Assembly (NCBI GenBank): GCA_947311845.1
Contig: CAMZMU010000059.1
Location: 40,246,982-40,310,981, forward strand
Length of the DNA: 64,000 bases
Direction: 5' to 3'
DNA from: Poa pratensis
Lineage: Eukaryota; Streptophyta; Magnoliopsida; Poales; Poaceae
Below the pieces are notes generated by a model that saw only the letters and a program-made list of their open reading frames with translations, was not told the DNA's origin and made no database searches. This document shows positions 33,541 to 43,153 of this stretch, piece by piece. Numbering within the stretch: position 1 is the first letter of the stretch; each line of letters starts with the position of its first letter. The translations under genes and the position numbers were made by a program.

Positions 33541-34732
33541 TACAACTGAAATTAAGTTTTTGCACAAGTGAATGTAAACTTTGCAGACCATGAGAAGAAA
33601 ATGCTCCAGCAAATGTATAAAACCATTCCAAAGTTCATTGGCATCCTAAGAATTTGTCAACTACAGAATTTACAAGTACATTGACCAAGTTTGTACTTTG
33701 AAGGATCCGTGTAGTATGAATAGCCCATCAACTTCGGGATACTTCAGGTGAGTATTAATTCAAAACTGAAAAACTACATAGCCTGTTTGTGATTGTTGAA
33801 TACCTCTTGCACTTGCTTAACATACCACAACAAATGTTGGACACTTACTGGCATATTGATGTTACAATATAGATCTTCCATTGAAATTTACTTTTTTTTA
33901 TGTGTGGAAATATGATTATCCTAGTTATATCAGATCTAGTTAATACCGTATATTGACCTTAAGTAATGGTAATCGATAACTCTACAGCTTTAAACATTAG
34001 CAAATCTATCAGACACCCTTAAATCAGAGAGGCTAGATCGATAGTTGCTCATAGTAATCCAGCTTGATTACATGAAACCAACATATGAGCAGTAGTTTGC
34101 AGCGCAAGCTCCAAAAGTTGTACTACAAACGTCGTTGAGCTTCCCAGTATCTCTACCTTTTCAGATCAAAACACCACATGTGTATATGCTAAGGCTTATG
34201 AATCTAACATGGAAGATGCAAGCGGGCTGCATACCTGGGGACGAAAATCCTGGTACTGGAGTCTAGTAGATCGTTGCTCGAACTGAGACAGAAGACGCAG
34301 GCAGGTACCATACATTGAGACAACGGTGATGGTATCAGATTCTAGTAGAGGGTGTCGGCGACAACTGCGGCAACAACATTACTGTACCTTCTTTTCTAGG
34401 AATACAGATCATCAGCAATTCTCTACTTAGTGGAATTGGGGGAAAAGAACACGTGATGACTCAAAAGATACCTTAGCTTGCCGGGAGTAATTCAAGTCAG
34501 CATTTGGCGTGGTGGCGAGCCTGGCCGTTGCCGGTTCTCCCAAGGATTTCATGGCGACGTGGAGGAAGAGATGGAAACGTCACCGGCGTGGAGGAAGAAG
34601 CTGCTGTCGTCCCGAGCGCGGCGGTCCTTGGAGGCACGGATTGGAAGGGCTGGTTGCCAAGGGGCTTGGAAGGGGAGGGAACGCGGTGGCGGCGCTCCGG
34701 CTAGTAGGTTGACGGAAGCGGCGGCGGCCCAC

Positions 34733-35028
34733 CTAGGACATGCGGTCGACGCCGGGCACCAGCAAGTGGATCCCTGACGAGAGCATCTTCAAGTACTTGC
34801 CGAACCGCTCTAGCACGAGCGCCATCTTCTCCGGCACGATGCTGACGCCCAGGTTCACCGGCGTGTTGAACGGGTCGTCGCGGGAGTTGTAGGCGGAGGT
34901 GGCGGCGTCTCTCCACTGCTTGCCCCCTGCAGCATCAGCTGAAGGGCTCGGTTCCGGGAGCGGAGCCGGACGAACGCGGCGGAGCGCCGCGCGTGCAGCA
35001 TCGTCGGCGTCGCCGCCGACATCGCCAT
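34733..35028 (-). pseudogene. Stomatin-like protein N-terminal exon fragment
   Basis: ATG at 35026-35028 begins MAMSAATPTMLHARRSAAFV, Arg/Ser/Ala-rich and mitochondrial-presequence-like. After a frameshift it reads PVNLGVSIVPEKMALVLERF, GKYLKMLSSGIHLLVPGVDR, then stops. SLPs are SPFH/Band-7 proteins of the mitochondrial inner membrane. Only the first exon is present, so no functional protein is possible. Confidence 0.75.
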
Positions 35029-36330
35029 CGATCTAGTCGTCCGCCGCCGCGCTAATGAAGGGGTGCGTTGTGGCGTTGGGTGCGTTGGGTGCGTTGTGGA
35101 GATCGTGGACTGGAGCCTGGAGGCGTCGTGCGAGGGGAAGTGGTCAACGTGAGGAAGATTAGGAGATAAGGTTAGGGGACGATGGATCTGTGCCGTTATT
35201 TTCTTCGAGATGTGTGGACCATGGGCAGTTAGCGGTGACAGGCATTTACACGTGCCCATCACAAAATAATTTTCCCTTCTGCCATAAAATACTAGTGACA
35301 ATCAGTATGTCACTACTGTTCTATACCAGTGACAGGCATATTGTTGCCCGTCGCTGGTAAACTTACTAGTGACGTGCATAATTTTGTCCGTCACTAATCA
35401 CTTGGCATCTATAAGCCTTTCTGCAGTAGTGATTTCTGAAGCTCCAAGCAATTTCCTCATCGCCGCAAAGGCTCCAATCACCATTGCTAGTCCTCCAATC
35501 TCGGCTTACATGACATTCTCTGCCTCTGACTTCACCATGGATTTGCCCATGGTGGCAACAAAAACAGAGCTTTGTGCCACTCCCTCCGGCGCGACCGAAT
35601 CCCAACCGATGCAGCAACCTCTAGGCAAAACGCCCATGGGAGATTGTCGGCGGAGCCTTCCGGAACCCGACACTCCGGCCAGAGTAAGGAGGACAGACGT
35701 CATGCAGATCTTCATCTTGGCGCAAGAGGAACCGTAGAACCGCCGCCTTCATTCAGCCCACACGCGATTAGCCATCCTGACCGCCTTGCGGGCGACAAAG
35801 ATGACCAGGAACTTGGCAGCCGACGAACTGAAGATGCTGTCGACGAGGGTACAAAGCAGAGTTCTCGCGGCGGCCAGATGTGGCCTGCGGTGGCCAGATC
35901 CGTGGGCTAGGACCGACTAGAAAAGGAGAAAATAGTTTATTGGGGGCACCGCACCGCCGCCGTCAGCCGACGGGCAGCCTCCTCTGGCGGCGGCAGGGTG
36001 GAAGGGCGGTGGATCGAGGGCTCTAGGGGCGGCGGCGTGGAGGCCTCCGGAGTCGCCCGTGAGGCGACCGGGGAGGTTAGGTTTTCCGGGATTTCGTCGT
36101 ATCACAGAACCAGCTCCTCCCCCTGAATAGATGTGGTTGCATTGAAGCCCATGCTACTCGGTGCTCATGGATGATGCATGTGTATCATCTCTCTCTATGA
36201 CCACTTAGGTATTGGCTCGTCCACATATACAAGCCTATGTTATTTATAGATGCAATATATGTGCGCACCGTCTAGTAAGTTTACCGTACCTAAGTAGCGC
36301 GTTGCATCATGGATCTTTTTTATATTGTTT

Positions 36331-37780
36331 GAATACAAGGGTTTAAAGCACATGAAAACATTTAATTGGTTATTGCAGTTGATACACTAAACTTAATCGG
36401 CATGAAATGGTTGTGTGTTTGACCAATTAAACGTCGAAGGTTCGGTAATGTAAATGATTGATGTAGATAAGATGAACTTAGTGGGCCAAAAAAAAGATGA
36501 TGTGGAAGGCTTGCATAAAGATGTCATACCCACTGCGACATTAATGCTTTGAGAACTTTCCTGAGCGGTTACATACATAAGACCACATAACTATAGTAGC
36601 AGCTACATGATTTTATCAGAAAAATCGTAGGAAAATCGCTTGGTTGGCTGAAAAGACCAGGAGCGAAAGTAATTATGGTATTCCAACTTCACATGAATTA
36701 ACTATGTAATTGCAAAGAGGGGTTTCCTTTTAATATTTTGGCTCATTAGCATAATACCCCACAACGGTAATCAATCACTCGCATAAGTCGGTCCCAAACT
36801 ATCAAACAACACACATAAATTCAGATTAAAGTCAGAAGAGATTCTCCAAAAGCGCCGCCACCAAAATGGGAACAATGAATCATTTTCGCCCAATAAAATG
36901 CTGTTGATTTTCACCCATGAGAAAATTCGAATTCTTCAGACAATGCCATCAACAAGGTAAATTCCGCTACCAGGTACAACCAATGAAGGTCAGACATAGG
37001 GTTTTCACCATGAATATGGAGACTCGGTACTCAAAGGGCACCAACGAAAATGAATCCCTTGAGTGATACCACCCTCACCGAGGCCGCCGCTGTAAAAGAC
37101 CAATCCCTAGGCTCACATGACTGAGCGGTTCAGACATGAACTACGCCTATAGGCATGCCCGTACAATAGCCTGTGAACTAATATCTTCGCCGCATCTAAA
37201 ACTTCGCACCTGCCAATATTGGTCTTCCAATAATAGTTGTCTTTACATTCCCGGCCTCATTTCAACACCATGGAAATTTCAAGCGCGGCGTCAAGCGGAG
37301 TTTCGTGACTTCCCCTTTGAAACCCCCTGGGCTGATTTGCGGACGCGAATGACCAGATGACATTCAAACAGAGGTTCAGTGTATATACGTCGATCTGTGT
37401 AGACTGCCAACGAAGACAACCATAACTCGTCGAAGGCCAGATCGAGGACTACCGGAAGCAGATATGTCGGTGCGTTGGATAGAAGAAAAAAACACTACGG
37501 CCACCACTGAACCTCCTTTTATTCGGTCCAGGCATGTTGGACTTCACCGCCAAGCGCTGGACGAAGAGGTCACCGGCAGCCCCGTTGTACATTTTTTGTG
37601 TTTTACATGTCTGTATTGTTTCAAGAAAAAAAGTCATATGTTGTGTCCTAGGTAAAAAGAAGTGTCGTAAAAAATGTATTTTTAGACAGGAATTTGTTTT
37701 GCGTACAGAGGTCGCAAAAATGAATTTGACACGGACATGTACAAGTGTTAAAAAATTCAGCAACATTTAAAATGTACTTC
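36331..37780. other. Unclassified non-coding stretch, possibly another decayed retroposon
   Basis: 36830-37480 resembles the 3' part of the retroposon at 32259-36123 in its wording (GGTTTTCACC, CAACAAG themes in the same orientation) but I see no TSD or tail. No gene. Confidence 0.35.
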
Positions 37781-38473
37781 TTTATTAGGTGCGGCATGTG
37801 CTCCTATGAGCCGTTTTGAACCCAAAAAAACTAGTTGTACTACTATCCTGGCCTTTATTCAAGCGCATTTACTGCACAATATATTCTCTGAGATATGTTG
37901 TACTACTCTCCTGGCCTCTGCATTCACAAAGATGGTGCTTTAATTTGCAGCCAACATCACTAGTACAAATAGGGCCTCTAGTCCAGACCGGTGAGGATCT
38001 CTAGTCCCGGGTGCGCACCCGGGACAACCGAATCGGGACTAGAGGCCCCCCACCTCTCGTCCCGGTGGGTTACGACCCCGGACCAAAGGGGTCCGCACGT
38101 GGGCACCAAGGCCGCGCGTGGTTTAGGACCTCTAGTCCCGGTTCGTAACATGAACCGGGACTAAATAGTTTCTAATTTTTTTTCTCATTTTTGGGGTTTA
38201 GGCTAATTTTTTTTCTCATTTTTGGGGTTTAGGATTTATGTTTTTTCTTTTCATTTTGGGGTTTAGGGTTTATGTTTCTTTTTTTTTCATTTTTAACTCT
38301 AATCATTTTTAATTTCTCATTTCTACTGACAGTTCCCGGTCGGTCACCCATCCTCAGACTGCTCCACCTCCAGCACGCTTAACTTTTTGGTTCCTTCCTT
38401 GTGTGCTTCCAAGAGACAATGAATGTTTACCTAACAATAGTATGCTATCAATCGTATTAACCCTTGGAACATG

Positions 38474-39245
38474 ATGTCACACAGCTTTATTTTGTGAATC
38501 CAAACAATTATTTAAGTAAACAAAAATAAATAAGTAATACTAATCTTGCATTCAAATAATGTTAAATTTAAATAATAATTAACTTTTTCGCTTTTTGCAT
38601 TTAATATTGAATAATTCATATCTATAAATTCGTAAATCGAAATTTGACAAAAAAATATGTCTAAATCGATTAGAAAAAAGAGAGAAATTGAAATATGACT
38701 TGCATATCATCATGCTTGCCATAAAAACATGATAAACATGCAATTATGCCAATAACGCCTCGGGTTTATCATATTTTCATGTTTGCCACAAAAGTGATCA
38801 ATGTTTTCTCCATAATGTCACACATCTTTATTTTGTGAATCCGAACAATTATTTAAGTAAACAAAAATAAATAAGTAATACTAATCTTGCATTCAAATAA
38901 TGTTAAATTTAAATAATAATTAACTTTTTCGCTTTTTGCATTTAATATTGAATAATTCATATCTATAAATTCGTAAATCGAAATTTGACAAAAAATATGT
39001 CTAAATCGATTAGAAAAAAGAGAGAAATTGAAATATGACTTGCATATCATCATGCTTGCCATAAAAACATGATAAACAGGCAATTATGCCAATAACGCCC
39101 CAGGTTTATCATATTTTCATGTTTGCCACAAAAGTGATCAATGTTTTCTCCATGATGTCACACATCTTTATTTTGTAAATCCGAAATTTGACAAATAATA
39201 TGTCTAAATCGATTAGAAAATAGAGAGAAGTTGAAACATGACTTG
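38474..39245 (+). repeat. 341-bp tandem repeat, 2.3 copies
   Basis: Units start at 38474, 38815 and 39155 (ATGTCACACA), nearly identical; the third is internally deleted. Within the CACTA element. Confidence 0.9.
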
Positions 39246-39402
39246 CTCACATCATACTTAAACAGGGACATAATTAATATAAATAATAGTTCAGATATCC
39301 ATTAATTATAGAAAGTACTGCAAACACTATACTATACTCGTCCAGATCAGGAGACACGCACTACATAATAATATAGAGATAAAATGTTCGCCATTGCAAA
39401 CA

Positions 39403-39920
39403 CTAGTAGTACTGATCGTCCTCCGAATCTGAAGAAGTAGACCCATGGGGCACTAGTGGCGGTACGAGGTGACGCTGCCCATAGTTGACGATTCTAATCT
39501 TGCGGTACACCTCGTATGCAACATACGCATCTATTGCTGCATACTCAATGTTAGTAGCGTCAAGTGACAACTTCTCCCATAATTTGTGCTGACCCTTGGG
39601 AAATCTTGTCTTCATGTCAGCGTACTCGTCCTCATCGATCACGGCCAGTGCCATATCAGCAATTCCAGTCTTGTCATGGTTAAGCCTGAACAGGGCCTAG
39701 AGATCAATGTGGCAGGCAGCTGGTATCTCAAGATCCCAAGTGCGCCTCATCTTGATCTTGTCATTCGTTATATCAACGCTACCAAAATGTATGCCGCTAC
39801 GAAGGAAATCCATGAGTATTGGACAGTGCTTGTCACTACTGAAACAACAAATGGAATAAAATGTTAAATACTGATGCAAGAGTGTATAATTAACAAGAGT
39901 GTGTATAAGTAACAAGAGTG
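39403..39920 (-). pseudogene. Captured 3'-5' exonuclease-like (RNase D/WRN-type) exon
   Basis: Minus frames read FLRSGIHFGSVDITNDKIKM, an in-frame TAG near 39697, then LAVIDEDEYADMKTRFPKGQ, KLWEKLSLDATNIEYAAIDA and YEVYRKIRIV, ending in an acidic tail. The YAAID block fits motif III (Tyr-x3-Asp) of DEDDy 3'-5' exonucleases. Grass genomes have many short proteins of this type. Confidence 0.65.
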
Positions 39921-39928
39921 TATAATTA

Positions 39929-40491
39929 ATTTGCTATCCTATGCAATTTTCGGCACACAAGTACATAATTTTAATTACTTTCCTATATATGAATCAAAAG
40001 ACACATGATTGAGCAAATTTAAATGTTTTGCTATCCTATGCAATTTTCGGCACACAAGTACATAATTTTAATTACTTTCCTATATATGAATCAAAAGACA
40101 CATGATTGAGCAAATTTTAATGTTTTGCTATCCTATGAAATTTTTGACACACAAGTACATAATTTTAATTACTTTCCTATATATGAATCAAAAGACACAT
40201 GATTGAGCAAATTTAAATGTTTTGCTATCCTATGCAATTTTCGGCACACAAGTACATAATTTTAATTACTTTCCTATATATGAATCAAAAGACACATGAT
40301 TGAGCAAATTTAAATGTTTTGTTATCCTATGCAATTTTCGGCACACAAGTACATAATTTTAATTACTTTCCTATATATGAATCAAAAGACACATGATTGA
40401 GCAAATTTAAATGTTTTGCTATCCTATGCAATTTTCGGCACACAAGTACATAATTTTAATTACTTTCCTATATGAATCAAAAGACACATGA
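39929..40491 (+). repeat. 97-bp tandem repeat array, about 5.8 copies
   Basis: TTGCTATCCTATG starts recur at 39931, 40028, 40125, 40222, 40319 and 40416, exactly 97 bp apart, with only a few changes. It lies between the two exonuclease-like exons, that is in the intron of the captured gene. Confidence 0.96.
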
Positions 40492-40639
40492 ACTTGTCTT
40501 GCTCCTTAGCTTCGTCAAGCCAATACTCGTAATCGGAAAGAAAATCCGACACCTTGACGCTGTCGTTCGTGTAAACGACTTTGAGATAGGTATTGCCATG
40601 TGAAAGCACCGTCCCGTAGCGAATGATCGGTGGATTCAT
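40491..40639 (-). pseudogene. Captured exonuclease-like gene, first exon
   Basis: ATG at 40637-40639; MNPPIIRYGTVLSHGNTYLK then VSDFLSDYEYWLDEAKEQDK. Reads like the N-terminal strand-helix segment that precedes the exonuclease core in plant WRN-exo-like proteins. It is split from the second exon by the 97-bp array. Confidence 0.55.
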
Positions 40640-41760
40640 GGTGGAACTGTGAAGAAGAGAGGAGAGGAGACGAACGAGATGGGGAGATGGAAGAAGAGAG
40701 ATGAGGAGAGGGAGACGAAGAGAAATGGCCGCCGTCCCCACTGTAGCATTTTCCTGGCCACCGTCCCCACTGTAGACGAAAGAGATCGCGGGCGGGAGGC
40801 GAACGGTTTGGCCTTTAGTCCCGGTTTGAGCCACCAACCCGGACTAAAGGGGTTCGCGTCAGGCGAACGGTTGCCACCACCCCTCTAGTCCCGGCTCGTG
40901 TCCCCAACGACCCGGGAGAAGTGCTCTGCGGCCTCGTATCTACTGACCCGGGACTAGTCCCCCCTCTAGTCCGGGTTAAAAAGTGGCCCGGGACTAGAGC
41001 CCAAAATGACTGGGCAAAAGGCCCATTTTCTACCAGTGCATGTATAGCTCATACATAAATAACTACATTGTCGATGTGGGATCAACGACACTGAAGCAAC
41101 AACGGTAGCCGTGACATGCATCATGTATCTGAACTGAGCGATTTCACCCATTCCACTGTGAGATCTATTGAGGGGTGAGATGCACTGGGAATTTTAGTTG
41201 AAGCTGCCAAGTGCATGTGTGTACTGTCGCAAAGCATCCACCATGAGCTCATTCCATTTCCTGCATGGCGTTGTGTCAATTCACGACAGTGAGCTACCTC
41301 AGTCGCCGTAGACACCGACCACAAATCGTCACACCAGATTAGGGAAGAGAGACGAGGATGTATTTTTTTGATCGAGTGGCATACGAGCCAGCTAAAACAA
41401 TAGCCCCTGTAGGCAATAGATCGAAGGACGGGACACAAGTTTTGATATCCACTCACATGTGTGATGGCCCCCTCTTGCCCAAGTCCGTACTGACGGAACG
41501 TATGATGCAGCAGGGCCATGACAACAGCTCAAGAAGCAACTGTTAGCCCAAAAACAACGGGCCCTCCTTATTTAAGGTTAAGTATGAGGCAGAGTAACAC
41601 GCAGAGCAACCGGTAATCCGAGAAGGAGTCTGCAGTTTCTTCTTTTCAGTTTCTAGTTCGACCCTTTGGTGATCGTTTCCTGTACTTTTGTCATCCTTGT
41701 AAACCTCTTGTGAATCTTAGCCACTTCGGTGGTTTTCCCTCATGCATGCAATGCTCTTGC

Positions 41761-41897
41761 ATGGTTTGAAAAAAATATTCCCAGAAGGAGTGAACCGTGG
41801 AGTAAATCTAAATTGTGCGAATGATTAAACCAACGTGGAGAAAAAATTCAGTCTTTTTAGCATTTAAAATGTAGTCCCTCCTTTAACTAACATCTTA
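41761..41897. other. Short flank between copy D and the Harbinger element
   Basis: AT-rich, no feature seen. Confidence 0.3.
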
Positions 41898-42954
41898 GCG
41901 CATCTCTAACCTTCAGAGGAGAAAACTCTCATGTTTTGTCCTCTAAACTGATTCTAGCTGAACCCTCATATGGTTTAGAAGAGCAGAAGTTTTTTTAGAC
42001 CCGTTGGCCGACCGGCAAATATACTCGACCTCGGCTGTCTGGAGAACAAGTTTGGCCCTCCACCCCAGCGCTGGAACCTTCCCCCGCCCAGAGAAAAAGT
42101 TTGGTCCTCCACCCCAGCCCCGAAAATTCTTGTTCACTATCACCGCAATGGTTTACTATCTTGCAGACACTACCCTCCATGAGCCACATTTGTGAAGACA
42201 ATAGCGCGTCCTCAAAGTAACAAGAGATCTGACTTTGCACATGAAATATGTGGAGAGAGCTTTCGGTGTGCTTTATAAGCGCTAGCTTTGCCATTATTCA
42301 TGGCCCTGTCGAGTATTGGAAACCACGGGTCCTATGGCAAATAGTGACTTGTTGTATCATCTTGCATTACATTATCATTGAAGATGAGAGCGACATGCCG
42401 GTGAACCATCGATACGTCTCCAACGGGGATCTTGTTGAGCCCGAAGACCATGCAAACATGATACATAGATTTCTCGAGACACATCGAAGCATTGAGAACC
42501 GGGAGATTCATACTGGCTTAAAAATGATCATATCAAGCACCATTGGTCGACAACACTTTGTAGTTGCTCTTTACTTCATTTGAACCCTTTCATGTGTTTG
42601 AATTTGAATAATATGGTTTGTAAACTTTAAATTTATAATATTCGTGGGTGTTTGAATTTTAATTATTATGTTTAAATTTAATATGTGCGCAATATCTAGT
42701 CCAAATGTAGTATGTTTAAGCAAAATCAGAAAATTAGTAATTATATTTGGATTTATTATGTGTGAAATATCTAGTTGAAATGTAGTATGTTTAAGCAAAA
42801 CTAGAAATAAATTGGCAACATTTTTATTGGGAAATATGTTTAGGGGATCGGTTAGGACTTAGGAAACACTTTTCTTAGAGCAACAAATAGATGGAGCTAA
42901 AGGATAAATAGGTGTTTGAGGGACTAAATTATAAGGCATCGGTTAGAGATGCCC
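41898..42954. mobile_element. PIF/Harbinger element remnant with transposase fragment
   Basis: Ends GCGCATCTCTAACC (41898) and GGTTAGAGATGCCC (to 42954) form a 14-bp inverted repeat with one mismatch. Flanks do not give a clear TSD (TTA left, TCC right). It encodes the transposase C-terminus only, so it is an internal-deletion derivative. Confidence 0.75.
42240..42583 (+). pseudogene. Harbinger transposase C-terminal fragment
   Basis: Plus frames read VERAFGVL, then one base out of frame FAIIHGPVEYWKPRVLWQIV, IILHYIIIEDE, and HRYVSNGDLVEPEDHANMIH. This is the ERAFGVLQxRFxI...MxxCxxLHNMIIEDE block of plant PIF/Harbinger (DDE_4-type) transposases, which contains the last acidic region. Upstream catalytic Asp motifs are missing. 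Confidence 0.82.
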
Positions 42955-43153
42955 TCCTCACGCAACTGTCCAATTTGTCAAGCTCTGGGAACTGATGAAC
43001 GGTGTTTTGCTGAACCCGGCTATCACTGACGCTGTCCTTTGGGGCTTGACCACAGATGGAATTTTCATCGTTACCTCCGCTTATGCCATTCAGTTTGAGG
43101 GAGCTCTGAAGGAAAATTTCACGACCGACGTTGCGCTGCAAAATATTCTTATT
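42955..43153 (+). pseudogene. LINE C (plus), 5' piece of zf-RVT region
   Basis: Frame VKLWELMNGVLLNPAITDAV, WGLTTDGIFIVTSAYAIQFE, then GALKENFTTD matches the region just before the zinc-binding domain. The frame continues on the far side of the minus-strand LINE, at 46345. Confidence 0.75.

Larger units (their letters stand above)
32695..35431. mobile_element. CACTA element carrying stomatin-like protein fragments
   Basis: 2737 bp with ends CACTACTGCAG...CTGCAGTAGTG and many subterminal copies of AGTGACGGGCA / TGCCCGTCACT at both ends. This is the CACTA (En/Spm) architecture. The 3-bp TSD is not exact (GAT left, ATT right; only AT shared). No transposase. The interior holds host-gene fragments and is non-autonomous. 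Confidence 0.85.
32259..36123 (-). mobile_element. Poly(A) retroposon (minus) carrying a nested CACTA, 9-bp TSD
   Basis: Flanked by TGAATAGAT at 32250-32258 and 36124-36132 inside copy C. The minus-strand 3' end is A-rich (AAAAA just right of the left TSD). Without the CACTA at 32695-35431 the element is about 1.1 kb, with a GC-rich 5' part (35560-36123) and a non-coding 3' part, much like the retroposon at 997-1817. No RT. Confidence 0.7.
29585..36330 (-). repeat. Local repeat family, copy C (inverted), split by two insertions
   Basis: Pieces 29585-29915, 32085-32258 and 36133-36330 are collinear with copy B. Insertions at 29916-32084 and 32259-36123 separate them. Confidence 0.65.
37958..41038. 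mobile_element. CACTA element with captured exonuclease gene, TSD CAT
   Basis: 3081 bp, ends CACTAGTACAAATAGGGC and (read inward) CACTGGTAGAAAATGGGCC, with TSD CAT (37955-37957, 41039-41041). Subterminal repeats CTCTAGTCCCGGTT / AACCGGGACTA occur at both ends. It contains a host-gene fragment and two tandem-repeat arrays. No transposase. Copy E gives the empty site (CCAACATGTATAGC). Confidence 0.95.
37781..41760 (+). repeat. Local repeat family, copy D (direct), split by a CACTA
   Basis: 37781-37957 and 41039-41760. Shares GGCATGTGCTCCTA, CAGCCAACAT|GTATAGCTC-CATACATAAAT, GAGATGCACTGGGAATTTTA, and a TTATTTAAGG TATA-like stretch (41568-41577) with copies E-G. Confidence 0.75.

Noticed and set aside
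32692..35434. Exact 3-bp TSD for the first CACTA
   Set aside because: Left GAT and right ATT do not match; only AT is shared, so no exact TSD is claimed.
39929..40491. CRISPR-like array
   Set aside because: Repeats are head to tail at 97 bp without unique spacers, within a plant CACTA element.
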